DNA of 25,708 nt from UBA4615 sp044360485 (GTDB lineage Bacteria > Pseudomonadota > Gammaproteobacteria > Burkholderiales > Burkholderiaceae_E): assembly GCA_044360485.1 (NCBI GenBank), contig JBIKKG010000023.1, positions 1 through 25,708 of the forward strand. The letters are read 5' to 3'. The number at the start of each line of letters is the position of its first letter. Position 1 is the stretch's first letter. The translations under genes and the position numbers were made by a program. Shown piece by piece: positions 1 to 7,346 of the stretch. The notes under the pieces were generated by a model. It worked only from the letters and a program-made list of their open reading frames with translations. It had not been told where the DNA came from and did not search any database.

Positions 1-374
1 CCGGGGTCGACCTGCTGATGACGTGACCGGCACAGCGCGACGCGCATCGACAGATCCACCGGGCGCGCGGATCGCTCGTCCCAGCGCGGGTACATCGGTG
101 CCACACCACGCATGGTCTGACGCGCATCCTGATGACAGTCGGCACACGCGCGCTGTGCTGCGCCCACCGGCGTCGCCCACAGCTGCTCGCCGGTGCGCAC
201 GGCGAGCATGCCGGGGTTGGCGGCGGCGTCGGTGAAGCGAAACGCCAGCGTACCGCTGACGGTGGCGATCGTCGTGAAGGCGACAAACGGATTCGCGGTG
301 ATGGCAGGAAAAAGCTCGGCCCGAAAGACTTCCACGCATTCGTACAGGCAGGCAAAGGTATGCACGATGTTGCG
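1..374 (-). pseudogene. SoxZ-SoxA fusion remnant, runs off window
   Basis: Read on the minus strand, one frame is open from an in-frame stop at 411-413 to the window edge. From about 374 to 228 it encodes a SoxZ-like C-terminal half (RNIVHTFACLY, then EVFRAELFPAITANPF and SGTLAFRF). From about 227 it continues in frame as the C-terminal domain of SoxA: NPGMLAVRTGEQLW, the haem motif CADCH (132-146), a TMRGVAPMYP block, and LCRSRHQ, whose Cys (codon 30-32) matches the SoxA haem-ligand/persulfide Cys. SoxZ carries thiosulfate on its SoxY partner and SoxA is the cytochrome that loads it, both in the periplasm. Here the first ~45 SoxZ residues and the N-terminal half of SoxA are missing and no good start is visible (GTG at 365 at best). 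I infer a deletion remnant of adjacent soxZ and soxA. Family assignment of both halves is from recalled motifs. Confidence 0.6.
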
Positions 375-469
375 GCCTGGGGTGCGGCCAGGTCGTGAGC
401 GTGTTGCGCCTCAGGAGCGGTGTGCGTCTGATCCAGAGCGGATGTCGTGGGAGCCATGGGCGAGTTCAT
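375..469 (-). pseudogene. 5' fragment of gene coupled to the Fe-S subunit
   Basis: An ATG at 469 lies 11 bases after the stop of the two-[2Fe-2S] subunit gene and has a GGAG Shine-Dalgarno seven bases upstream, so it looks like a genuine start of the next operon gene. The frame begins MNSPMAPTTSALDQTHTAP and stays low-complexity (His, Ala, Pro-rich). Around 374 recognisable protein sequence appears in a different frame (the SoxZ-like piece). In related operons the gene following such an Fe-S subunit usually encodes the molybdopterin-binding subunit. I infer that only its 5' end survives, but about 30 residues are too few to identify the protein. The boundary is approximate. Confidence 0.35.
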
Positions 470-476
470 GCGCGCG

Positions 477-480
477 CTCC
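477..480 (-). promoter_or_regulatory. Shine-Dalgarno for the truncated gene at 469
   Basis: GGAG on the minus strand, seven bases before the ATG at 467-469 and directly after the upstream TGA (481-483). It supports a real translation start here even though the downstream gene is broken. Confidence 0.5.
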
Positions 481-948
481 TCAGCCCTGCTTGCCGGGCG
501 AGGTGCCGGCTGCGACGTGAATCGCCGCGCGTACCCGGTTGTAGGTGCCGCAACGGCAGATGTTGGTGATGTTTTCGTTGATATCGGCGTCGGTCGGCTT
601 GGGCTTGTCACGTAGGAACGCGACGGTGGCCATGATCATGCCGGACTGGCAGTAGCCGCACTGCGGCACGTCGAGGGCCGCCCAGGCTTTTTGCACCGGA
701 TGGCTGCTGTCCGGCGAGAGCCCTTCGATGGTGACGATCTTCTGGACGGGCTGCACGGCCGCCAGCGGAATGACACAGCTGCGAATGGCGGCGCCGTCCA
801 GGTGAATGGTGCAGGCCCCGCACTGCGCGATCCCGCATCCGTACTTCGTGCCAGTCAACCCCAGCTGCTCACGCAGCACCCACAACAGCGGCGTGCTGGG
901 ATCCGCCTGCACCTCCAGATTGCGGCCATTGACATTCAAGGTGGGCAT
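481..948 (-). CDS. (2Fe-2S)-binding subunit of xanthine-oxidase-family dehydrogenase
   Basis: 155 residues, the normal length for the small iron-sulfur subunit of molybdenum hydroxylases such as isoquinoline 1-oxidoreductase (IorA) and aldehyde dehydrogenases of this family. The plant-ferredoxin cluster is ligated by Cys38, Cys43, Cys46 and Cys58 (CGIAQCGAC...C). The second cluster is ligated by Cys97, Cys100 (CGYC) and Cys131, Cys133 (CRC), so both clusters appear intact. It carries electrons from a molybdopterin subunit to an acceptor, often a cytochrome c. That catalytic partner is expected immediately downstream, but there only short fragments are found, so this subunit may be orphaned. 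The ATG at 948 begins the conserved N-terminal strand (PTLNVNG); no strong Shine-Dalgarno is visible. The substrate of the lost complex cannot be predicted. Confidence 0.93.
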   Translation of the reverse strand: MPTLNVNGRNLEVQADPSTPLLWVLREQLGLTGTKYGCGIAQCGACTIHLDGAAIRSCVIPLAAVQPVQKIVTIEGLSPDSSHPVQKAWAALDVPQCGYCQSGMIMATVAFLRDKPKPTDADINENITNICRCGTYNRVRAAIHVAAGTSPGKQG

Positions 949-1044
949 GATGGGGGGCTCTTGAAGGACGATCGATGAGTGGCCGGGCGCAGGGCATAGG
1001 TTGGCCAGGCATGCGACGGCAGTCCGAAACTATAGATCAAGCGC

Positions 1045-2844
1045 TTAGGGCAAATCGAGATACTGCTGCGACAGGCTCAGAAACGCTGCGAGCTGAGGAT
1101 CCTCTCCGGTCTCCTGCTGCAGGATAGCGGCCACCTCTGGCGCTACGCGTGCGGCCAACTGTGCATCCAGAAACAGCAGGCGTGAGCGTCGCGCCAGCAT
1201 GTCGCCTACCGTCAGCGCATACTCGAAGCGCGCTGCAAAGCGCACCATCGCTTCAGTCAGACCAGGAGCCAGCGCATGTGCCGCGCCGGGAAGCTCCGCC
1301 AGCATGTCGGCTTCGTCGCCATACAGATGCACGCCCGGCGCCTCTGCGATCGTGTGGGTCGCTGTGTCGCACCCGGGCAGATCGTGTTCGCGCGCGGGCG
1401 CACCTGCAGACTGAAGCTGTACAGGGTCAGACAGGCGCGGCGCGCCCACGAGGGGCAAGGTGCGAGTGGCGCCCGCCGGGCGTGGGTCGAGCAGACCTGC
1501 CTGCGCGCAACACTCGAGCACATCCTCGGCCATGGCACGGCAGGTGGTCCACTTGCCGCCCGTGACCGTCACCATGCCTGAAGGACTACACAGAACGGTG
1601 TGCTCGCGGCTGATGCGACGTGTGGCGCCTGCGCGCTGCCCGGGCTCCGACGCCACCAGGGGGCGCAATCCCACCCACACACTGCGCACATCCGCACGCA
1701 CCGGTGCGCGGGTGAGGTAGCGCGCCGACTCCCCCAGCAGAAAATCGATTTCTTCGCGCAATGGCCTGGGCTCAAGTGCCATCGAGCCGGTTGCCGTGTC
1801 GGTTGTTCCCAGCACGGTCTTGCCCAGCCATGGCACAGCAAAGAGCACCCGGCCATCGCTCGTATGGGGCACCAGCAACGCATGGCCGCCCGGCAGCATC
1901 TCGCGGTCGAGCACCAGATGCACACCCTGACTGGGACGCACCAGCTGGGTCGGTGGTGAGGGCAACGTCCGGTCAGCCACGTCAGCGGGCGGGTGTGACG
2001 TCCCAGGGGCCTCAACGGACGGGACGCGGAGCGCGGCTGCGCCAGTGGCATCGAGTGTGCGCAGCCGATCCACCCACACGCCGGTGGCGTTCACGATGCA
2101 GCCTGCGCGAATCTGCACGGCCGCCCCGCCAATGCGGTCGATGCCATCGGCTCCCACCACCCTGCCCTGCTCATGCAGCAGCCCGGTCACCTCAACGTGA
2201 TTGAGCAGCACGGCACCGTGACGCGCCGCCGTGCGCCCGATGGCCAGTGCCAGGCGTGCATCATCAAACTGTCCGTCCCAGAAGCGCACGCCACCCAACA
2301 AGCCTTGCGGGCGCAGCGTGGGCAGCGCCTCCAGGGTGCCCAGGCGCCCCAGCGAGGCCGTAGGCGCGATAGATGCCGATCCAGCCAGCGCATCGTACAA
2401 GCGCAGACCCAAGCCATAAAACGGACGCTCCCACAGCCTGTAGGCGGGCATCACGAAAGGCACTGGGCTTGCCAGATGGGGGGCATTGCGCATCAGCGCT
2501 GTGCGCTCGCGCAAGGCTTCGCGCACCAGCGACAGATTGCCTTGCGCCAGATAGCGCACGCCGCCATGCAGCAGTTTGGTGGCCTTGGACGACGTCCCTT
2601 GAGCAAAGTCATGCGCATCGATCAAGGCCACGCGATGGCCCCGTACCGCTGCATCCAGTGCCACGGACAGACCCGTGGCGCCGCCTCCGATGACCAGCAG
2701 ATCAAAGGGGCTACCTTGCTGCAAGGCAGCCAGCAGATCAGCCCGACGGGTTGCCTGCGGTACGCGTCCACCGTCAGCATGGCTGCCCTGGTCAGCAGCG
2801 CCATCGTGTGGCTGTGCACTTGAGCGGTCGCTGGGGCCTGTCAT
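1045..2844 (-). CDS. glpD: aerobic glycerol-3-phosphate dehydrogenase
   Basis: Predicted 599-residue FAD enzyme oxidising sn-glycerol 3-phosphate to dihydroxyacetone phosphate with electrons to quinone at the inner membrane. The dinucleotide fold VIGGGATG is at residues 51-58, followed by the GlpD signature TSSKATKLLHGGVRYL (about 84-99). Other matches are NATGVWVDRL, VRPSQGVHLV, GTTDT, VWVGLRPLV and VTGGKWTTCRAMAEDV. The start at 2844 gives an ATGA overlap with the PAP2 stop; the frame stays open further upstream only as a shadow of that gene. It is longer than the ~500-residue E. coli enzyme, with a ~45-residue unconserved N-terminal extension and a Pro/Thr-rich insert of ~30 residues between NATGVWVDRL and VRPSQG. 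No glpK, glpF or glpR is nearby. Placement at the end of a glycan operon is unusual. Confidence 0.93.
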   Translation of the reverse strand: MTGPSDRSSAQPHDGAADQGSHADGGRVPQATRRADLLAALQQGSPFDLLVIGGGATGLSVALDAAVRGHRVALIDAHDFAQGTSSKATKLLHGGVRYLAQGNLSLVREALRERTALMRNAPHLASPVPFVMPAYRLWERPFYGLGLRLYDALAGSASIAPTASLGRLGTLEALPTLRPQGLLGGVRFWDGQFDDARLALAIGRTAARHGAVLLNHVEVTGLLHEQGRVVGADGIDRIGGAAVQIRAGCIVNATGVWVDRLRTLDATGAAALRVPSVEAPGTSHPPADVADRTLPSPPTQLVRPSQGVHLVLDREMLPGGHALLVPHTSDGRVLFAVPWLGKTVLGTTDTATGSMALEPRPLREEIDFLLGESARYLTRAPVRADVRSVWVGLRPLVASEPGQRAGATRRISREHTVLCSPSGMVTVTGGKWTTCRAMAEDVLECCAQAGLLDPRPAGATRTLPLVGAPRLSDPVQLQSAGAPAREHDLPGCDTATHTIAEAPGVHLYGDEADMLAELPGAAHALAPGLTEAMVRFAARFEYALTVGDMLARRSRLLFLDAQLAARVAPEVAAILQQETGEDPQLAAFLSLSQQYLDLP

Positions 2845-3671
2845 GTCGACCTGCGCGCGCGCCAGGCCGCCAGGATCAGGGCACCCAGCGACACGGCGCC
2901 GACCGCCTGCTGGACCGCTCGAGCCTGCGGATAACCGGTGTCCAAGAACGTGAGCGCTGCGCAAGCACAGGCTGCGATCACCGTGATCAGTGCTCGGCGC
3001 AAGGCGCGGTGATGGCCCACCGGCCACTGCACGGCCCACCACGATCCGGCATAGGCACTGAGCCAGCCGATCGCGCTGCCCACCAGGACGTCCAGCGGCC
3101 AGTGCACACCGACCACAATGCGCGACAGACCGACGCACACGGCGACCGCCAACGCGAAGATCCGCAGTCTGAGTGATGGCAGGTGCATCCAGACCAGGCC
3201 GGCGGCCACAAAGGCGGTGGCCGTGTGTCCGGACGGGAAGGCTTTACGCAGGTAGGCCGGCCCGATCACGGTGATGGCGTCTGGCGCCAGTACTGCGGGC
3301 GGACGGGGATGGAGCAGCAGGGGCTTGAGGCCGTGCACGACCGCCGCCGTAATCAGCGCACTGAGCGCCAGCGCCCACAAAAGATGCGGGCGGCGCACGG
3401 CGAGCGGCCCAAACAGCGCGAGCGCCACCACGGTGTCGCCCAGCACGGTCACAGCAGGCCAAGGCGCCGCACCGGTCCAGTGGCTCAAGCGATTGAACAC
3501 TGAAAACATGGACAGATTGGTACCAGTGAGTTGCAGCCAGGCCGCGCCCACCAGGGCGGCCACAGGCCATAACCAGACGATCGGCGAACGCCAGTCGGGC
3601 AAGCCTGTGCTGCCAGGGTCGGCTGGCGCGCCGGCCAGCGCGGTGAAATCAGTCTGCAGCGTCCGGTTCAT
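2841..3671 (-). CDS. PAP2-family membrane phosphatase
   Basis: 276-residue integral membrane phosphatase of the type-2 phosphatidic acid phosphatase superfamily. All three motifs are present: KPLLLHPRP (from Lys116), PSGH (146-149) and SRIVVGVHWPLDV (Ser183-Arg184, His190, Asp194). The two motif histidines act as nucleophile and acid/base, on the periplasmic side. About six hydrophobic segments frame them. Family members dephosphorylate undecaprenyl pyrophosphate, phosphatidic acid, phosphatidylglycerophosphate or lipid A. Between an ArnT-like transferase and glpD, a role in recycling polyprenyl carrier or trimming lipid A phosphate is the best inference. It starts 9 bases after the ArnT-like gene ends and its TGA overlaps the glpD ATG, so it is probably translationally coupled. 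The exact substrate is undetermined. Confidence 0.9.
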   Translation of the reverse strand: MNRTLQTDFTALAGAPADPGSTGLPDWRSPIVWLWPVAALVGAAWLQLTGTNLSMFSVFNRLSHWTGAAPWPAVTVLGDTVVALALFGPLAVRRPHLLWALALSALITAAVVHGLKPLLLHPRPPAVLAPDAITVIGPAYLRKAFPSGHTATAFVAAGLVWMHLPSLRLRIFALAVAVCVGLSRIVVGVHWPLDVLVGSAIGWLSAYAGSWWAVQWPVGHHRALRRALITVIAACACAALTFLDTGYPQARAVQQAVGAVSLGALILAAWRARRST

Positions 3672-3680
3672 CCTGCAGCC

Positions 3681-5243
3681 TCAGTCAGGTTTGAGTTGCA
3701 CCAGGGCGATGCCGTTTTTCTGAAACAGCACCTCATGCGCCGGCAGTGTGCCCAGCCGCTTGGTCTTGGTCAGGACGGTATCGCCGGCCCGAGGTGTGCG
3801 CTTGTCCACCAGCCGTCCCGAATACACGATGAAACTGGGCGTATCCAACCCCCACATCACGATGGTCTCGGGTCGGTCACGGGCGATGCGTGCCGCTTCA
3901 CGGATGGGGGACTGCTGTGCTTCACCCGCCGCCGGCAAGATGAACTGCGCGATCAGCCCCGCCTGCATGACACCTGCTGCGATGAGCGCAACCGCAGGCG
4001 GCACACGACGCAGTCGCATCATCCCCAGTGTGATCAGCAGGGCTGCCGCTGCCGTCATCAGAAACGGCCAGGCCAGCACTTGATTCACCCCGCCCAGGGC
4101 CTCGCGGTAATAAGGATCTGCGATCCGTGGAGCGAGCCACTGAAGGATGTGCGGCAACAGCAGACAGCCTGCGAAAAAGACTGCAGGGGCCATCAGCAGC
4201 CAGACGCGTGACCGCAGCGCCGGCAGATGTAGTGCCATCAGCATGAACAGGCCGCTGTAGCCATAAAACACGTAATGCGGCAGTTTGGTGCCCGAGAGCG
4301 AAAAAAACACCAGCACGAATCCGAACCACATGAAGCAGAACCGCTGCAGCGGGTCGGCCCAGACGAGCTTGAGCCGGCTCAGTACCTTGAGCAGCGGGGC
4401 CGTGAACGGCAGCGTGGCCACCAGCAACCAGGGCAGATAGAAGAACAGACTGCCGTCGAAGCCGTGCATCGGGGCGCTGAAGCGGCTCACGTTGTGCTTC
4501 ATGAAGAAGCCCTGAATGAATGCATCGCCCTGTCGCTGATACTGCAGGATGTACCAGGGCGCAGCGATGGCGATCAGCACCGCGATCCCTCGGATATCCA
4601 GCACCGTGCGCAGCCAGAGTTTCACTTCCCCGCGCGACAGGCAGTAGAGCGCCGTGACCGCGCCTGGCACAAGGATGGCCACGGGCCCTTTGGCCAGCAA
4701 GCCCGCACCGATGGCCGCAAAGGTCAGATACAACCAAAGCCGTCTGCGCTCGGTCAGATAAAGCCAGGCACTGGCCATGGCCGATACGATCAGCCAATTG
4801 AGCAGTGCGTCGGCGATCGCGGCGCGACCAATGACCGTGATGCCTGCGGCGGTGGCGGTGATCGCGCCCGCCAGCAGGCCTGCGGTGTCGCCGCGCACTT
4901 TGCGCATGAACGCATACACCGTGAGGACCCAAAGCGAGGCGCACAGGGCAGACGGCAATCGAAAAGCCCATTCGCTCTGCCCAAACAGACTGACCGAGGC
5001 TGCCTGAAGCCAGTAGATCAGGATCGGTTTATCGAACCTTGGAACGCCGTTGAGCCAGGTCGAAATGAAGTCACGTCGCAGCAGCATCTCGCGCGTGGCC
5101 TCGGTAAACGCCCCCTCGTCCAGATCGAACAGGGGTACCGCGCCCAGCCCCATGAAAAAACTCACCCCGATGGCCAGCGCCAGCAGCAGTCGCATCACGG
5201 GCACACTGCCCAAGACCGGCTCGGACGACATTGCACGATTCAT
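3681..5243 (-). CDS. ArnT-like glycosyltransferase (GT39/GT83 superfamily)
   Basis: 520-residue polytopic membrane protein resembling ArnT and PMT transferases, which move a sugar from a polyprenyl phosphate to a periplasmic acceptor such as lipid A. The first periplasmic loop carries the acidic motif FDLDEGAFTEATREML (Asp42-Glu43 region), followed by RFDKPILIYWLQA, both typical of this fold. Further matches are GLLAKGPVAILVPG and the SGTKLPHYVFYGY segment. Around a dozen hydrophobic helices precede a soluble tail of ~100 residues. The ATG at 5243 overlaps the stop of the upstream membrane gene as ATGA, so I prefer it over an in-frame start 60 bases upstream. With the ArnC-like gene two positions upstream it forms a donor-synthesis and transfer pair. 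The sugar is unknown; no ArnA/ArnB genes for aminoarabinose are present here. Confidence 0.92.
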   Translation of the reverse strand: MNRAMSSEPVLGSVPVMRLLLALAIGVSFFMGLGAVPLFDLDEGAFTEATREMLLRRDFISTWLNGVPRFDKPILIYWLQAASVSLFGQSEWAFRLPSALCASLWVLTVYAFMRKVRGDTAGLLAGAITATAAGITVIGRAAIADALLNWLIVSAMASAWLYLTERRRLWLYLTFAAIGAGLLAKGPVAILVPGAVTALYCLSRGEVKLWLRTVLDIRGIAVLIAIAAPWYILQYQRQGDAFIQGFFMKHNVSRFSAPMHGFDGSLFFYLPWLLVATLPFTAPLLKVLSRLKLVWADPLQRFCFMWFGFVLVFFSLSGTKLPHYVFYGYSGLFMLMALHLPALRSRVWLLMAPAVFFAGCLLLPHILQWLAPRIADPYYREALGGVNQVLAWPFLMTAAAALLITLGMMRLRRVPPAVALIAAGVMQAGLIAQFILPAAGEAQQSPIREAARIARDRPETIVMWGLDTPSFIVYSGRLVDKRTPRAGDTVLTKTKRLGTLPAHEVLFQKNGIALVQLKPD

Positions 5244-6196
5244 GGCTGTCGCCCGCGCAGCACAAAGAGCGGGGCGGCCATCAGCCCCATGAGTACGCCA
5301 CACAATCCGACCAACAGACCGGTCGCGGCAGCGCGATCAGCCGCCACACCCAGCAGACCGAGCACACCGACCGCAGCCAGTTCACGGGTGCCAAAACCCG
5401 CCACGCCAATCGGTACGGCGGCCATCACAAAAATGGGAGCAGACGCCGCCAGCAACCAGACCAGGGGCACCTGCACATTCAGCGCGCGCGCGCATGCCGC
5501 CAGCGCCAGCGCAGAGAGCAACTGAACCACGAGCGAGCCGATCAATGAACGCGCGAGTTGCCGCTTCAGACCGCTGGCTGGGTCGCGCAACCGTTGCCAC
5601 AGATCGGCCAATCGCGGGCCTAGGCTTCCAGGCAAACGCCGAATCCAACGTACGGGCCACGGCATGAATGGCGCCACGACGATGCCGACCAGCATCAGTC
5701 CATACGCCAAGAGCACGTTCTGATTGCCGGGGGCGAGCCTGTCGCTGGCCATGCTCGCATCGCTTGCGCCCATCCAGGCCAGGGCCGCAGCCGCGCAAGA
5801 CATCACACAGAGCACCCATAAGCCGCTGAATCGGTCGAAGGCGACCGACACCGCGGACTCGATCTTAGGATTGCCCAGGCGGCTGAGTTCGAAGGCACGC
5901 AGAGCGTCGCCAGAAAGCGTGGCACCCGGCAGCAGGGTATTACTGGTGACGCCCCGGGCATACATGGCCAGCAGTGCGGTATTCGGCGCATGCAACTTCA
6001 GGGCGCGCGCAATGAAGGCCCACCTTAGGGCTGACACGATGTTGGCCACGATGCCCAGCGCCAGCGCACACAGGAACCATAACGGATCGGTGCCCACCAG
6101 ACTGTCGCGCAGGCGTTGCGGCCCCACGACCCAGGCGACGGCCGCAAGCAGAGCGACCGCGCCCAGCAGGCGCGCCGGACGCCCGAGGCCCTTCAT
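5240..6196 (-). CDS. UPF0104 / LPG-synthase-like transmembrane protein
   Basis: 318-residue polytopic protein of the family shared with the flippase half of lysylphosphatidylglycerol synthase (MprF) and AglD. Typical features are LRWAFIARAL, a short conserved stretch NTLLPGATLSGDALRAFEL, the FDRFSGLW segment and the C-terminal PIGVAGFGTREL block. About seven to eight hydrophobic helices span the length and no aminoacyltransferase domain is attached. It sits between an ArnC-like and an ArnT-like gene, with four-base overlaps on both sides (ATGA at 6193-6196 and at 5240-5243). That position suggests it flips or presents the lipid-linked sugar, the step carried out by ArnE/ArnF in the classical pathway. 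This role is inferred from context; direct activity for stand-alone members is poorly established. Confidence 0.87.
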   Translation of the reverse strand: MKGLGRPARLLGAVALLAAVAWVVGPQRLRDSLVGTDPLWFLCALALGIVANIVSALRWAFIARALKLHAPNTALLAMYARGVTSNTLLPGATLSGDALRAFELSRLGNPKIESAVSVAFDRFSGLWVLCVMSCAAAALAWMGASDASMASDRLAPGNQNVLLAYGLMLVGIVVAPFMPWPVRWIRRLPGSLGPRLADLWQRLRDPASGLKRQLARSLIGSLVVQLLSALALAACARALNVQVPLVWLLAASAPIFVMAAVPIGVAGFGTRELAAVGVLGLLGVAADRAAATGLLVGLCGVLMGLMAAPLFVLRGRQP

Positions 6197-7305
6197 GAAT
6201 CCTGGCGCGTGGGACTGCCAGCGGGTGCGCTGGTCTGATGGGGCGCCGGTCGGGGCGCAGTGCGCGTCATGTATTGCGCCCGCCCCTGTGGCTCATGGTA
6301 GATCCGCGTGAGCATCTCACCGAGTACCCCGGTTGCCACCAGTTGCGCACCGATCAGCACCAGCAGTCCGCCCAGCATCAGGAGCGGCCGGCCGCCAATC
6401 GAGTGTCCCATCACCAGCTTCTCGAAGGTGAGCCACAGCAGAATCAAGATCCCCAGCAGACCCAGGCCCAGCCCGATGCCGCCAAAGGCGTGGATCGGTC
6501 GATGCAGGAAGCGCAGCAGGAACTTGATCCAAAGCAGATCGAGCAGCACGCGAAAGGTGCGGTCGATGCCGTATTTCGATGTGCCCCGTGTGCGCGCGTG
6601 ATGACGCACCGGTACTTCGACGATCTTCGCACCCACTTCAGCTGCCAGGGCAGGAATGAAGCGATGCAGTTCGCCGTACAGCCGAAGGTCATGAATAATC
6701 TGCGACCGATAGAGCTTGAGCGCGCAACCGTAGTCGTGCAGCTTGACGCCCGTGACCTTGGAAATCAGACCGTTGGCGATGCGCGACGGCAGCTTGCGTG
6801 AGAGCGTGGCATCCTGCCTGTCCTTACGCCATCCCGAAATCACGTCGAGTTCGGGATGCGCATCCAGGTGCGTCAGCAACACCGGAATGTCGAGCGGATC
6901 GTTCTGCAGATCACCATCCAGGGTGGCCACAAACTCGCCACGTACCACATCGAAGCCCGCCTGAAGCGCGGTGGATTGCCCGTAATTGCGAATGAGATAG
7001 ACCGGTCGCAGCCACGGCCGTTCGGCCGCCAGCGCTTGCAGAATGCGAGCCGACCCATCGCGCGAACCATCATCGACACAAATCAGCTCGAAGCTGCGCC
7101 CGCAAGGCACCATCGCATCATGGACGCGTTGCACCAGGTCGGGCAGGTTGTCGGCCTCGTTGTAGATTGGGATGACGATCGACACCTCAGGCGCCTGAGC
7201 GGTCGGCTGCTCGCTGAGGGCAATGGATTGCGCCTGCGCAAACGCGGTCGAAGCGGAGGTCATGCGTGGCGTGGCGGCGAAACCGGGTCGCGGGAGGTCT
7301 TGCAT
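6193..7305 (-). CDS. ArnC/DPM1-like polyprenyl-phosphate glycosyltransferase (GT2)
   Basis: 370 residues. The GT-A domain begins at about residue 41 (VSIVIPIYNEADN). It continues with the nucleotide-sugar motif VDDGSRDGS, LIRNYGQSTALQAGFD, and the metal-binding DGD at 130-132 in LDGDLQNDP. Two C-terminal membrane helices (about 274-294 and 305-331) anchor it to the inner membrane, as in ArnC, GtrB and YfdH. It is expected to transfer a sugar from a nucleotide donor to undecaprenyl phosphate in the cytoplasm, making substrate for the ArnT-like enzyme encoded two genes later. The ATG at 7305 gives an unconserved ~40-residue N-terminus; an in-frame ATG at 7263 is an alternative, and neither has a clear Shine-Dalgarno. 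It is the first gene of the coupled glycan operon. Confidence 0.93.
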   Translation of the reverse strand: MQDLPRPGFAATPRMTSASTAFAQAQSIALSEQPTAQAPEVSIVIPIYNEADNLPDLVQRVHDAMVPCGRSFELICVDDGSRDGSARILQALAAERPWLRPVYLIRNYGQSTALQAGFDVVRGEFVATLDGDLQNDPLDIPVLLTHLDAHPELDVISGWRKDRQDATLSRKLPSRIANGLISKVTGVKLHDYGCALKLYRSQIIHDLRLYGELHRFIPALAAEVGAKIVEVPVRHHARTRGTSKYGIDRTFRVLLDLLWIKFLLRFLHRPIHAFGGIGLGLGLLGILILLWLTFEKLVMGHSIGGRPLLMLGGLLVLIGAQLVATGVLGEMLTRIYHEPQGRAQYMTRTAPRPAPHQTSAPAGSPTRQDS

Positions 7306-7346
7306 CCCGGCATGTTAGCCGATCGCTTCAGCCCGCCATTCGAACC

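Noticed and set aside
2845..3138. In-frame upstream extension of glpD, giving a 697-residue protein
   Set aside because: The extension is the antisense-like frame shadow of the PAP2 gene on the same strand, with no GlpD-like sequence. The ATGA overlap at 2841-2844 gives a natural start.
3922..4971. 349-codon minus-strand frame inside the ArnT-like gene
   Set aside because: Same strand, shifted frame; its composition is Arg/His/Ala-rich and the main frame carries all conserved motifs.
4275..5525. Long plus-strand open frame (416 codons) opposite the ArnT-like gene
   Set aside because: Gln/Arg/His-rich, with no family-like segments, and it lies opposite two clearly coding minus-strand membrane protein genes. 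It is a GC-rich shadow frame.
3681..7305. Complete aminoarabinose (arn) operon
   Set aside because: Only ArnC-like and ArnT-like proteins are present. ArnA, ArnB, ArnD, ArnE and ArnF are not in the window, so the symbols arnC/arnT were not assigned.
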